Source of the DNA: Amorphophallus konjac
Lineage: Eukaryota; Streptophyta; Magnoliopsida; Alismatales; Araceae
Assembly (NCBI GenBank): GCA_022559845.1
Contig: CM040125.1
Location: forward strand, 324,515,829 to 324,579,828
DNA: 64,000 nucleotides
Direction: 5' to 3'
Positions 11,559 through 23,020 of this stretch are shown piece by piece; the stretch's first letter is position 1, and each line of letters starts with the position of its first letter. Under the pieces are notes generated by a model. It saw only the letters and a program-made list of their open reading frames with translations, searched no databases and was not told the DNA's origin. Position numbers and translations under genes: made by a program.

Positions 11559-11921
11559 GTTGACAACCGATGACGCATCGGGACTAGGGACTCAGGGATC
11601 TGCCATAGGTAGTGGTGGTGGTGAGTATTGGGTACCCCTACGAGTGGGGATGCAATGGACATGGGGGGTTGGAATGCACCGACCAAGGCAAAGTGATGGA
11701 CCTAAACTCCAATATTCGATACGTGGCGGAGATTTGATCCGAAGATCGCACTCACGCAAGTGTGCTACCATCCCAATAGGAGTAACCTATCGCTCCAGAG
11801 GCATCTTTTGATATATCGAATGAAAAAATGCAAATGCAACCTTGGACCAACTTAGACTATCTCTAGACTTAAATGACTTTTTTTCTTGTTTTGAATGAAA
11901 GACTACCCTAGACTCAACCTT
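11559..11921 (-). other. E2 leader between primer site and gag
   Basis: About 360 bp of transcribed leader with no long frame. Its position next to the primer site means that any packaging signal would lie here; none is identified. Confidence 0.5.
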
Positions 11922-11936
11922 CCGCTCTGATACCAA
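11922..11936 (-). other. E2 primer-binding site (initiator Met tRNA)
   Basis: On the minus strand TTGGTATCAGAGCGG, five bases (TCAAA) after the LTR end at 11942. This spacing is common in plant Ty3/gypsy elements and fixes both element direction and LTR edge. Confidence 0.92.
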
Positions 11937-11941
11937 TTTGA

Positions 11942-13367
11942 TGCGGGATGAACATGCAAACCTGAGACTCAAGCTCGCGGACGTCCCTATGCGAGGGAAA
12001 CGCGGGATCTGCGTGGTTGAGAAACCGGTAATGAGTCGGGTAGTTAACTCTCTTTCGTGCCGGGATCGAGTCATGGGACGGGTTTCGCTCTCTCTCACAG
12101 TAGTGATAAAAATATAGGGCTAGATTAACCTATCACTCATGCAGCGGCAATAGAATACATACGAAATAAGCAAAATGCGAAGAGAGGAGCGGACACGATA
12201 CCTCCACGCTATCGGGCATGGGGAAGACGGTCCGGTCGAAACTCGTACTCCCGGTACAGCAATAACAAATAATTACAGAAATGAATTTTAAGGCCCACTC
12301 CACGCAGGGAGGTAACGGGCTACACGCGGGACCCGGGAGTAGCGGGTTCGGGTTGACAGGCAGCGATTTGGACAGCTCCGACGGTAACGTGTGCCAACGA
12401 ACGTGGGGCCCACATCCTGGTCAGAGGGCCGATCGGGCCGCGAGTGGTACCGCTGCGGTGGTGACTCCTGGAGGGACGATCCCGAGGAGGGGAATGCGCT
12501 GGTTCGCCTTGTGGAAGGCGAGGCGGCCCAACTGGGAACGTTGTTGCTTGCTGCCCACGAACCTGTCCTGCTGTCACAACACTGCGCGACCCGGCGAGAA
12601 TAGCTACTGCGATCATACCTGAACTTAGAACGACGTGAGACTAGCGCCGTTGGAAAGCTCTCTCAAAGATCTACAAAATGGCATTGTCATAGAAATTTTA
12701 ATCTCTCTGTATGCTCCGTGGCTGAATTTACAACATACTAGCTCACAGAACCAGATCAGACAGGACAGAATGTGGATCTGCCTGAGAACTTGATTTGACC
12801 GAAGATCAAACGGTGGAGTTTCGATCTGAAATTTTTATGGATGGTAGATGGCAAGGTAAGGAACACAGGGGTAGTTTTTGTGTAATTTTTGGAGGTAGCT
12901 TGATATGGGAAATGGATTTTCTAACAAGGGAGGGTCGGATCAGGACAGCACAGGACAAAACAGATTTACGAAAATACAGTGGTTTTTTGGATGAGAAATA
13001 AAATTTCTAAAAGCACAAAAAAAATTGGGGACGAAGGCTTTGGTGGACAGAACTCCCAGTTCAAATTTCAGCTCAATCTGAAATCAGAAATGGGGTGAAA
13101 GTGACGAAGAGGTAGCTTGCTAGAACACAGATCTGCACAGAGACAGAATCTGTAGATCGGGGGGAATAAATGGTAAATGAAGTTAAATAAGGGAGGGAAA
13201 ATGTGAATTTTTTTGTGGAGGCTGGGGGGAACGTGGGGAACTCACCCTCAAAATCTCATATCGATCTGACCTGGGGATTGGGAGGAAGAATTCCGACACC
13301 AGGCTGCTGTCCAGGGGTGGACAGAACTCCGGCGGGTTGGCGGTGGCGGTGCGACGGCGGCTCGAAC
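11942..13367 (-). repeat. E2 5' LTR, truncated
   Basis: Aligns with 17746 to about 19170 of S2 over its whole length, beginning TGCGGGA on the plus strand. The match is lost after about 13367, so roughly 700 bp of the outer (U3) end are missing. The sequence beyond is unrelated, which points to a deletion or rearrangement of the left end of E2. Confidence 0.88.
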
Positions 13368-13690
13368 GACGGCTCTGTCTGAAAGGATTTTGCGGAATCG
13401 TCAACCGATAGATGTTTGCTAGGCTTGCTTCTATCTATGGTTCTATCTGAAAGGATTTTGTGTACACGCATGTTTGTTTGGGTTACGTCAATAGCATAGA
13501 CTTACTTGGGATTCTACATTTTACAGTTCATCTGTTCGATCTAGTGCTTCATTGGTTTTTATATTCAGCAGAGCTTAACTGATTTCTGTTCCGCATAAGT
13601 TTAAAGTCTTTAGTTTAAGTTTTAAATTGTTCAAGTTTTTAGAAGGGGATTCATGCACCCCTCCCCTCTGAATCCTTGTTGCACCATTGT
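13368..13690. other. Unassigned spacer with a short direct duplication
   Basis: No coding or LTR signal. TCTGAAAGGATTTTG occurs twice, near 13378 and 13446. This lies at the breakpoint of the truncated E2 LTR and may be part of a further element. Confidence 0.4.
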
Positions 13691-13694
13691 CATC

Positions 13695-14305
13695 CTAACA
13701 AAGAGTAGTAAATCCCCAATCCCTAACTTGACTAGCCCCACTGACCTTGGTCAAGAAGATGAAGCACTCTGGCCAACGCTTGATATTGGAGACAGTGGGA
13801 GAGAAGTATAGGAAGGTCCTCTTGCTCTGAGCCCGGAAGTAATAGGTGAGAACATCAGAGGGAGGACAACGCTGAGTGCTAAAGAATTGGAGGAAGAGCC
13901 AGAGAGTAGAGGTGGCGTTCACCTGATGGCAACTATATGCAAAGACGCAAAGGATGCGCCAGAAGTTGGGCGACAGTTGCCTTGGCTCCAGACCGTAGAA
14001 ATAGAGGATCGACTCAAAGAGAGGGGGGACAGGAAGGTGGAAACTAGCCTTGAAGGCTTCTATTGATACACTAATTCCCCCAAGAAGGAACCCCCTTAAC
14101 TAATCATCTACGGAGAGGAAGAAGATGTTGATATCCACTGGGATTTGAAAGGTCTCCCTAAGACTGTAGACCACCCAGTAAGAAACATTGAAATAAGGAG
14201 GACATGGGCTAGGTCAAGCATCTGAAGTGCTTGAGGCGCCGCCACGGTTGCTCTCTCCCTCGCCAAAGAAGAGCCGGCCAGGATGAGCTTCCTACGAGGC
14301 ACCAT
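13695..14305 (-). pseudogene. Fragment resembling the plant 'putative gypsy-type transposon' (Transposase_28) domain
   Basis: On the minus strand a frame opens at ATG 14305 (MVPRRKLILAGSS) and, after a break near 14108, continues as a recognisable block: FHLPVPPLFESILYFYG, LSPNFWRILCVFAY, LWLFLQFFS, then SNIKRWPECFIFL, ending at about 13695. This series of hydrophobic and aromatic anchors is typical of the Transposase_28 (PF04195) family seen near the N-terminus of large plant retroelement-associated reading frames. Function is unknown. Two frames must be joined to read it, so it is a pseudogene. The family call is from memory of the pattern and should be searched. Confidence 0.6.
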
Positions 14306-15188
14306 GAGTTAGAGTGAAAGAGTAAGAAGGAAAAGAGCCTCACCAAGACACTGAGCAAGTAGCAAGGAACTACGAGCACCAGCGTCAGAGAAGAAGAGTG
14401 TAGAGGTGCCTCTTTAGGTGTCTTTTGTGTAAGAAATGTGTGGCCTATGAGTCAATCATGCACATTAATATACAGTCTAGTTCATTTTATTTTAAAGGCA
14501 TTTTATTCATTATGTTCTGGCTACGTGCTTGCACTACGTAATGAAGTCCATAGACATATGCTATGAAGATTGAATCATGATGAGATTATGATAATGACAT
14601 CAATCTTCTATAAACATATGTCTTGAATGTTTTTGGTCAATGGATATTTGAGAAGGACATCAAATGTCTGATAAGACCAATACGAGTTATGCCCGCTCAT
14701 GCGATGGGGGTGACTGATCTCATAGTCACTTGTGTGGAGACACTAAGTCAAACTTGTAGGTGCTTATTAGGGAATGAGTTCACTGAACTGATCCAATTGA
14801 GAATCCCTGGATGGTCATTATACCTAGCTGTCAACTAGGGTATTCTTGTGTTGCAGTAACACAGTTGGTCCTTAGACCTGAGTCACCAAGGATGTCTTGC
14901 ATGAGGACTGAGGTATCTTGATCACTGACTTATGGATCTTAGTCATTAGGTCCTGTATAGTTAGTTGCTTAGACAGAGTGGAAGACTTGCGAAGGCAACA
15001 GAGTGAACAACAAGGAATCAGTGACTCTTGGTATATAACGAAATAGTGAATGCCCTGTAGAACCATACTCGAAAATGTCTGGCCAGGTGATAACTGGAAA
15101 ATGAGTTTAATAGTTATGATTATCATGAGTATTGGGTACCAACTAGACAATACTTAAAGGGTTTGACAGAATTACCATACCCTTGTAT
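14306..15188. other. Unassigned region before the Tat element
   Basis: Nearly 900 bp with only short open frames, moderately AT-rich, no terminal repeats found. It is probably an old LTR or leader of the element that carried the Transposase_28-like frame, but there is no second copy in the window to test that. Confidence 0.35.
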
Positions 15189-16059
15189 TGTTGGGGCATT
15201 GGATGAGTAAAGGACTATAGCTATGTAGTGAGGAGGGTAAATCTGAATCGGCCCAAATAAGGCCCAGTTGCACCGAGCCCAACTCGACTTGCAGTCCACA
15301 ACGCGCCTAACGGGCCTCAGTCCATGGCGGCGTCCCATAGTTAATGGCCCAAGATGACAATCCTTGGATTCGACAACAGGAAAGGCCTTAATTTGGGCAG
15401 AAGGACCACCGAATAGGCCTCCAGAGATCGACTATTACCTCCCACGATGTAGGTAACAACTCCACTAAGGGCGAGCACGCCCCACTAGCACCAGAAGATC
15501 CGCCCAGGAACCGGCCGGCCCTGGGGTAATCGCCCCTCAACGGGAAACTCTAGTCATAACCGCGGGGAACGTTATCCCACGACGCACACCCTTCCCTGTT
15601 AAGGGATTGACCATCTCCACCAGGAGAACCCCCTATAAAAGGGAACCCGACGAAGGACAACCCATGGTGAATCTCACCAATAAAACACCTACAGAGAAGC
15701 TAACTGGAGAGCTACACGCCCTGCTACTAGAGTGGCCACGACTGCTCATTCCCTAAGAAGAGAAACCCCTCCTGAACGACCTTACCACCCAGCGAGCACT
15801 CGTCTAGAGGGTCTACATGTCTCTCAAATCTTCTACAGTGGCTTCCCTCTCCACTTTCTCTCCCACTCTTCTCTATTCATTACTAGAGTCATTGCTGACT
15901 TAAGCATCGGAGGGTTGTCCCCTAGTGTAGCGCCCAGGGCTCCTTATGATGCTCTTCCTTATGGTGATTGCAGGCTTCCGCGGGTGCCGAACGATCTCCC
16001 CCAACAAATAAATAGAAAGGTGTGGTACGTGACATAGGAACTAGATTCCAGCCGCTACA
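15189..16059 (+). repeat. E3 5' LTR (edges inferred)
   Basis: Starts TGTTGGGGCA and ends CCGCTACA just before the primer site, a plausible TG...CA pair of 871 bp. It contains a TATA box at 15634-15640 and an AATAAA at 15679-15684. No second copy is present to confirm the edges, so the left edge is a best guess. Confidence 0.6.
15634..15640 (+). promoter_or_regulatory. TATA box of the E3 LTR
   Basis: CCCTATAAAAGGG, a strong TATA context about 425 bp before the LTR end, with AATAAA some 40 bp downstream. Confidence 0.6.
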
Positions 16060-16062
16060 CTT

Positions 16063-16083
16063 TTTGGCACTGCCTGTGGGAAT
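16063..16083 (+). other. E3 primer-binding site, decayed
   Basis: TTGGCACTGCCTGTGGGAA lies right after the inferred LTR end. It resembles the TGGCGCCG... type of primer site used by Tat elements rather than the initiator-Met type, with a few substitutions. Confidence 0.65.
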
Positions 16084-16098
16084 CTTGAGCGAAAAGCC

Positions 16099-17690
16099 AT
16101 GGCACTACGTGGGAGTCTTCGCAACTCTAGTAATTGATGGCGTGGTTCTAACCAAGAGCCCAACTACCATCGTAGATCGCAAGAAGTCTCTTCTACCTAT
16201 CCATGCCAAGAAGTTACTCCAGGCGATCTCGATGAGAGTCGACAGCAGATTCAAGCCCTGACAGGACTATGTCAGGAACTCTTGAACCTGCCTGCGGACC
16301 CCCAGCACGTTCTGCTCGAACGGTGGCAGAACGAGAGGGTCCAGACCGGGGACAATTCCCACCAAGTACGGAAAGCCTCCCACGCCTCTATTGCAAGGAC
16401 CCGACGATCGCGCAGCTCGCCCACACCAAGAGTGTGCACCCACTGCACTCCAACCTGGAGATGGATCGCCGGCTCCAACGCATCTACGAAATTGAGGACA
16501 AGGTCCGTTATCTGTATGAAGTCCTCCTCGCCGCCAAGACTCGTGGCCTCATCGACGACGACCAGGGCTTCCATGCACCCTTTTCTCGGGAGATCATGGA
16601 AGCACCCATCCTGCCAAAACTATAATTTCCGTCATTTACCTCCTACAACGGCACTACCAACACGGCCGACCACATGCACAGTTTCGAGTCCCACCTGGTC
16701 TTCCACCGGGCCTCGAACACTATGAAATTCCTGGCATTCGTCACAACCCTCTAGGAGAACCCCCGGGCCTGGTTCGAGTCCCTACCGGCCGAGACTATCG
16801 CCTCCTTTCAGCTGTTGAAGAAGTTGTTCAAGGAGAATTTTATTGGCCGCCGAAAGGTAGCCAAATCTGCGGTGACCCTGCTCACCCTGAGGCAGGGGCA
16901 CAAGGAAATGCTTTGGGACTTCGTCTCTCATTTTCGAGCAGAGGCGCTCCGAATCCCACGCCTCAACATCAGCATCGCTACTACCGCACTCACCCAGGGG
17001 ACGCGGGACTCCATCCTGCGACGTGCGCTCGGAGTCGAAGCCCCGACGACCCTCACCGTCCTCCTCACCCAGGCACAAAAACATGCACGGTGCGAGGAGA
17101 ACACTGCGGCCCAAGGCCGCATGGCCGGAACAAATCGATCTAACCGGAAGAGGTCCGCCGATTCACCTCGCGAGGGACGGGGCAAGCAGGAGCGACGGGA
17201 CCGAGATCGCCGCGACTGGCCCGACAACAAGGAAAGGGGCCAGTATCGCAACTACACGCCCCTGACGACTCCTATCGACCAAATCCTAATGGAGATCTGT
17301 GAGGAACCCTTCCTCAAGTGGCCTCCCAGGATGAAGTCGGACCCGAGCACGAGGAGTAAGAAGAAGTACTGCCACTTCCATCGCGACCATGTCCATGACA
17401 CGGTCGATTGCATAAACTTGAAGGTTGCCATCGAGGACTTGATCCGGTGAGGGCTCCTTGACAAGCTCATCGCCAAGGCCGCAAAGAAGCGACAGCACGA
17501 GCAAACACCCCCGCCCCTCGACAACCGACCAAACGGAAAAGAAACCATGATGATCTCCGGAGGGCCGGCCGTGGGCGGGGATAGCTCCAGAAGATGCCAA
17601 CAGTACACGTCCGCCATCAACACCATAGAGTAAGGAGACAGCAGCAGGCGAGAATCTACCGCCATAGAACACCTCAAAGATCCCATCGTC
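16099..17690 (+). pseudogene. E3 gag, broken
   Basis: Capsid protein of the Tat element. An ATG at 16099 is soon followed by a stop; a frameshift near 16400 leads into the main frame, which then runs with three or four stops. Recognisable order: DRRLQRIYEIEDKVRYLYE, then NGTTNTADHMHSFESHL, NPRAWFESLP, FKENFIGRRK, a basic tail rich in Arg/Asp/Gly, TPIDQILMEI and finally a zinc-finger-like KKYCHFHRDHVHDTVDC at about 17365-17412. That last motif, CxxHxxHxxDTxxC, is characteristic of Tat gag. Confidence 0.9.
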
Positions 17691-20280
17691 TTCTCAGATG
17701 ATGACTTAGATGCTGTAACTATCCCTCACTCTGATGCTCTGGTGATGCGGGACGGACACACGAACCTGGGACTATAGCTCGCGGACGTCCCTATGCGAGG
17801 GAAACGCGGGATCTGCGTAGTTGAGAAACTGGCAATGAGGCTGGTAGTCAACTCTCTTTCGTGCTCGGATCGGGTCACGGGACGGGTTTCGCTCTCTCTC
17901 ACAGCATTGATAAAAATATCGGGCTAGATTAACCTATCACTCATGTAGCGGCAATAGAATACATACAAAATAATCAAAATGCGAAGAGAGGAGCGGACAT
18001 GATACCTCCACGCTACCAGGCGTGGGGAAGACGGTCCCGGTGGAAACTCGTACTCCCAGTATAGCAATACCCAATAATTACAGAAATGAATTTTAAGGCC
18101 CACTCCACGCAGGGAGGTAACGGGCTACACGTGGGACCCGGGAGTAGCGGGTTCGGGTTGACGGGCAGCGATTTGGACAGCTCCGGCGGTAACGCGTGCC
18201 AACGAATGTGGGGCCCATGTCCTGGTCAGAGGCCGATCGGGCCGGGAGTGGTACCACTGTGGTGGGGAGTCTTGGAGGGATGATCCCGAGGAGGGGAACG
18301 CGCTGGTTCGCCTTGTGGAAGGCGAGGCGGCCCGACTAGGAACGCTGTTGCTTACTGCCCACGAACTTGTCCTGCTGTCATAGCACTACGCGACCCGGCG
18401 AGAATAGCTGCTACGATCAGACCTGAGCTTAGAACGACGTAAGACTAGCGCCATTGGAAAGCTCTCTCAGAGATCTACAACATGGGGTTGTCACAGGAAT
18501 TTTAATCTCTCTGTATGCTCTGTGGCTGAATTTACAACAGACTAGCTCACAGAACCAGATCAGACAGGGTAGAAAATGGATCTGCCTAAGAACTTGGTTT
18601 GACCGAAGATCAAACGGTGGAGTTTGGATCTGAAATTTTTATGGATGGTAGATGGCAAGGTAAGGAACACGTGGGTATATTTTGTGTAATTTTTGGAGGT
18701 AGCTTGATATATGAAATGGATTTTCTAACAGGGGTGGGTCGGATATGAACTGCACAGGACAGAACAGATTTAGGAAAATGCAGTGATTTTTTGGATGGGA
18801 AATAAAATTCCTAAAATCACAAAAAAAATTGGGGACGAAGGCTTCGGTGGACAGAACTCCCGATTCAAATTTCAGCTCAATCTGAAATCGAAAAGGGGAT
18901 GAAAGTGGCGAAGAGGTAGCTTGCTGGAACACAGATCTGCATAGAGACAGAATCTGTAGATCGGGGGGAATAACTGATAAATGAAGGTAAACAAGGGAGG
19001 AAAAATGTGAATTTTTTTGTGGAGGCTGGGGGGAACGTGGGGAACTCACCCTCAAAATCTCATATCGATCTGACCTGGGGATTGGGAGGAAGAATTCCGA
19101 CACCAGGCTACTATCCAGGGGTGGACAGAACTCTAGTGGGTTGGCGGTGGCAGTGCGACGGCGGCTCAAACGGAAGCAACGGCGGAGCTTCACACTCAGA
19201 GATGATATACCACTTGGAATCCACCAAGTTGTGTAGGGAATCCACCCTAGAAACCACAGCAATCCAGCTGCTAGAGAGGGGAGAGAGGAGGGGCGCCCTT
19301 GGGCAATGCTCTTGGCAAAAATACATAATTCTTCATTTAACTCTCAAATGACACTATACACATCATTATATAGAGCATGGCAAGGGGTGAGGGGCTGGGA
19401 ATTTCGTGGGAGAGGGGGAGAGGGAGAGGGGGTTCGCCCCCTTGACCAAGGGGAGAGGGGAGAAACCAAGGGGGGACAAGGAACCACCATTTTTTGAAAC
19501 AATAAGGGGAGGGGAGTCACAGTGTGGTAGGTGGCTACTTACCCTTGGACCAAGGAAGGGGGGTGCCCCCTTCCAAGCCACCTTCCCTTCTTCCCATTTA
19601 CACGTAGCACACTAAACCCCTTGACTTGTTCAAATTGAACCCCCTTTGGCCCATTTAAGGCCCAAAACCCATTAACTCTAGCCCATTACCTATCCTAGCT
19701 CATTTGCCATATAATAAGACAATTGTCCAACATGGACTACAATAGGGCCCAACATGGCCTAAAGAACTATGAAATAAGGATGATGGCTTGGCCGCTGCGT
19801 CCACGTCCTCTGTGAGCTAGGTGGGCCCTGGCATGTCCTCGTCCACCGACGTGTATTGCGGCGTTTGTCCGCACCATCAGGTGGTCTCGGCCACCATAAA
19901 TCAATGTACTGTCTGACGAATCCTAGTTGATAATGAAAGCTGCCTCAACGTTATCTTGTACGATTGCCTAGTGCTTATGGGTGTGGATTTATCACGGATC
20001 ACGCCACTACACACACCATTGTATGGGTTTTCGGGCACCACCTTCTGCCTAGATGGATATATATCGCTGTCGGTTACGTTCGGGACCGCGCCCAAGGACA
20101 ACGTTCCTAGCAGATTTCACAATCGTCCGTGCGATGACTGGATACAACGCCATCATTGGGCGAGGGATCCTCAGCACCCTTCGCGGCGTCCCCTCCTCAT
20201 ATCACTAGAAGCTCAAGTTCACCACGCCTCGTGGAGTGGGAGAAGTTCGGGGGGATCAACGGGAGTCAAGAAGGTGCTAC
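17691..20280 (+). pseudogene. E3 protease, interrupted by solo LTR S2
   Basis: The N-terminal part reads FSDDDLDAVTIPHSDALV and ends at the S2 insertion (17745); the frame resumes after S2 at 19885. Across the junction the codons run through without loss. The active-site region follows as RILVDNESCLN: the usual aspartate survives in VDN, and the Gly-Ser that normally follow are altered. A stop lies four codons before. The protease appears inactive on these grounds alone. Confidence 0.87.
17746..19879 (-). mobile_element. S2: solo LTR (2,134 bp) in E3 protease, same family as the E2 LTR
   Basis: Flanked by GGTGA (17741-17745) and GGTGG (19880-19884), a 5-bp duplication with one mismatch. Placement is supported by the protein: removing one duplicate restores an uninterrupted reading across the site. 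On the plus strand it begins TGCGGGAC and ends ACCATCA. The first 1.4 kb match the E2 LTR at 11942-13367, which is attached to a minus-strand primer site, so S2 also runs right to left. It supplies the full length of the family LTR. A TATA candidate lies at 19366-19374 (minus). Confidence 0.92.
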
Positions 20281-20339
20281 CTTATCTCAACACGTGACAT
20301 ACAAGTCGAGGAAGCGCCGCCCAAGAAGAAGGCGAGTAT

Positions 20340-21230
20340 GGAAGATCTAGGTCCGAGTACGAGCACTCCAGTGGAGGACTTATACCTCATCCAGGTGGGG
20401 GAAGACCCAAGCAGAATGCTGAGGATCGGGGCTATCCTGTCTGAAGAGGAGCGAAAAGCATACACAAACTTCCTCATAGCAAACTAAGACGTGTTCGCTT
20501 GGTCCGAGGATGAGCTCCCCGGAATCCCACCAGAGATCATCACACACCAACTCAAGTTGGATCCGAGCTGTCGCCCGATTCAGCAGCGCCGAAGGCGTTG
20601 CAACCCTGAGCGACAGACCATTATCAGGGAACAAGTGGGCGAGAAGTTGTGCTCAAGGTTACTCAGACCCACCTAGTACCCAGACTGGGTGGCAAATGTG
20701 GTCCTTGTTCCTAAGAACAACGGGAAGTGGCGGATGTGCATAGACTACACCGATCTCAACAAAGCTACGCCAAAGGATAGCTTCACCACACCACGGATCG
20801 ACCAACTGGTCGACGCTACGGTCGAGCACAAAATGCTAAGTTTCCTGTATGCCTACTCTGGGTACCATCAAATTAGCATGCACGAGCCCGACCATGACAA
20901 GACAACGTTCATTACTAACCATGGCTTATACTACTACACCCGCATGCCGTTCGGATTGAAGAACGCGGGAGCGACTTACCAGCGCCTGGTCAACCACATG
21001 TTTGATGCACAAATCGGCCGCAGTATGGAGGTTTACATCAATGACATGCTCGTCAAGAGCCTCCAAGCCGTCGAGCACCTGGAAGATCTGGCGGAAACCT
21101 TCGCGACACTCAGAAGGTACAATATGAAACTCAACCCAAATAAATGCGCGTTCGGTGTAAAATTAGGGAAATTCCTCGAATCCCTCGTCAACCACAGAGG
21201 GATAGAGGCTAACCCTGACCAGATCTGAGC
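20340..21230 (+). pseudogene. E3 reverse transcriptase, catalytically dead
   Basis: RT of the Tat type. It starts around DVFAWSEDELPGI (about 20490), with fingers and palm motifs WRMCIDYTDLNKATPKD, then TRMPFGLKNAGATYQRL. Two of the three metal-binding aspartates are gone: the codon at 20848-20850 is tyrosine (LSFLYAYSGY) and 21040-21042 is asparagine (EVYINDML). In-frame stops occur near 20487, 20674 and 21228. The upstream linker from 20340 (ISLEEAP-like acidic stretch) is poorly conserved. Confidence 0.92.
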
Positions 21231-21846
21231 GGTGCTAGAGATGAAGTGCCTGGGATGACTGAGGGACGTGCAGTGCCTCACCGGCCAAATCACCGCCTTA
21301 ACTCGGTTCCGGTCCCGAGCGGTTGAGAGATGCCTTCCCTTCTTCTGACTCATCAAGCAAGCCAACAAAGCACCGGAGAAGAAAGGGCAGATCGACTGGG
21401 ATCAGGAGTGCGAGCATGAGTTTGAGGAGTTGAAGCAGTACCTGGCATCTCCTCCCGTGCTCTCCAAACCACAGAAAGGGGAGCAACTGCTCATGTATCT
21501 GTCTGTGAGGCCGAGCACTATGAGCGCAGTGCTCGCACGGGAGGAAGGCAATGTTATGAAGCCCATCTACTATGAAAGCCGAGAATTACAAGGGCCAGAA
21601 TTACGGTACTCACGGACTGACAAGTTCGCTCTGGCCCTTATCACGACTGCTCACAAGCTGCGACTGTACTTCTTGGCTCACCCAATCGTCGTCCTCACCA
21701 ACCAACCACTATGACAAATCCTCTTGAATCCCGATGCATCGAGAAGGTTGATCAAGTGGGCTATTGAGTTGGGTGAATTTGACATCAAATTTTTCCCAAG
21801 GACTACAATCAAGGCTCAGGCCCTCGCCAACTTCGTCGCCGAGTGA
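21231..21846 (+). pseudogene. E3 connection and first RNase H-like domain
   Basis: Continues the RT frame with stops near 21255, 21346 and 21713. Recognisable pieces: LTGQITALTRF, then FEELKQYLASPPVL, LYFLAHPIVVLTNQPL and IKWAIELGEFDIKF. In Tat elements this domain often lacks a full active site and is followed by a second RNase H, as here. Confidence 0.87.
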
Positions 21847-22814
21847 ACAATACCTGCGGAAGACTCACCCGAGCAGTCCTCAGGGCTAACATGGGAGCTA
21901 TATGTCGACGGATCGTCCTGCGCCGCTGGCAGCGGAGTAGGACTAGTACTACTATAACCAGAGGGGATAGAACTCTAATATTGCGACGCCCCGACTCGTA
22001 AACCCGGTCCAGTCATAAAGACTCACGTCGGATCCCGATCAAAACGTCACAGTGGGACAACCCAAACAGTACATGTTGGTAGAGAATTTCACATAAACAT
22101 TGAGATGTCATTGCAGCGAAAAAAAAATTTCTCTATCAGTCAACTTTCAGTCAAAAGACTTCATCCACATAGATCGAAATAAAGATCAACAATTTAACAA
22201 GTCATTTATTACATAACCAAATTTCACACACATTTTTTTCTTAACTATCTAAGATAATGACACGTAGTAAATCCAAACTACTGTCAGAACACTACGATAT
22301 CACTCCTCGCTTTCTTCTCCTGCTTCTCCTGAAAATGTTCAACATTGTGAGTCTACGAATAGACCCAGTAAGAGACTAGGCATAGTCTCCAGTCATAACA
22401 TGTAAAAACATATCCAAAGTGACTTACGGCATTTCATTTTATAAGTCATTCTTAGGCATAATTTTAAATAGATAACATGAGATTAATGTATTATAACCCA
22501 ATTTCAACTTTTACAAATCATAAGTCATGTTGTTTAACATTTTACAGATAATGCCATACGGTGCAATAAAACTTTGTTCTATCAATGACAATTCAACATT
22601 AGTAAATATTACCATGCAATATAATTCAGCTCATTTATCGATAGAGTGATTCCAGTACTAGGCAGAGTAAGGTCTCACGCATAGTGAAAGGATCTAAACA
22701 TACTTAATCTGCCATTTTCTAAATCACCATTTGATATACTGGAGATTCATTAACAGTAAATATTTACAATGTAATAATAATGAAATACAATAATATTTCA
22801 GTAGGCAATAACAC

Positions 22815-23020
22815 TAGTTTCAATATCAGTTCAATGAGCAGTAATGGTAGTTTCAATATCGATTCAGTGAACTGTAACAGTAGTTCCAATATCAATTCAG
22901 TAAGTAGTGACAGTAGTTTCAACATCAATTCAATGAACTGTAACAGTAGTTTCAATATCAATTCAGTGAGCAGTAATAATAGTTTCAATATCAATTCAGT
23001 GAGCAGTAACAGTGGTATAA
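22815..23020. repeat. 33-bp tandem repeat inside S3
   Basis: About six units of AGTTTCAATATCAATTCAGT plus a variable remainder. The period of 33 keeps an 11-residue open frame in both directions (22780-23061 plus, 22764-23042 minus), which explains those frames without any gene. Confidence 0.9.

Larger units (their letters stand above)
9635..13367 (-). mobile_element. E2: minus-strand Ty3/gypsy element, 5' part only
   Basis: Read on the minus strand: truncated 5' LTR (13367 down to 11942), 5-bp spacer, initiator-Met primer site, leader, gag with one zinc knuckle, and about 490 bp with no protease signal before E1 begins at 9634. The remainder presumably lies beyond E1, to the left of the window. 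The LTR belongs to the same family as the solo LTR S2 at 17746-19879. Gag resembles that of plant chromoviruses, but the lineage cannot be fixed without RT. Confidence 0.85.

Noticed and set aside
8229..19879. S1 and S2 as one LTR family, since both begin TGATGG in element direction
   Set aside because: Apart from the terminal bases the sequences do not align and the 3' ends differ (CACATCA against CCCGCA).
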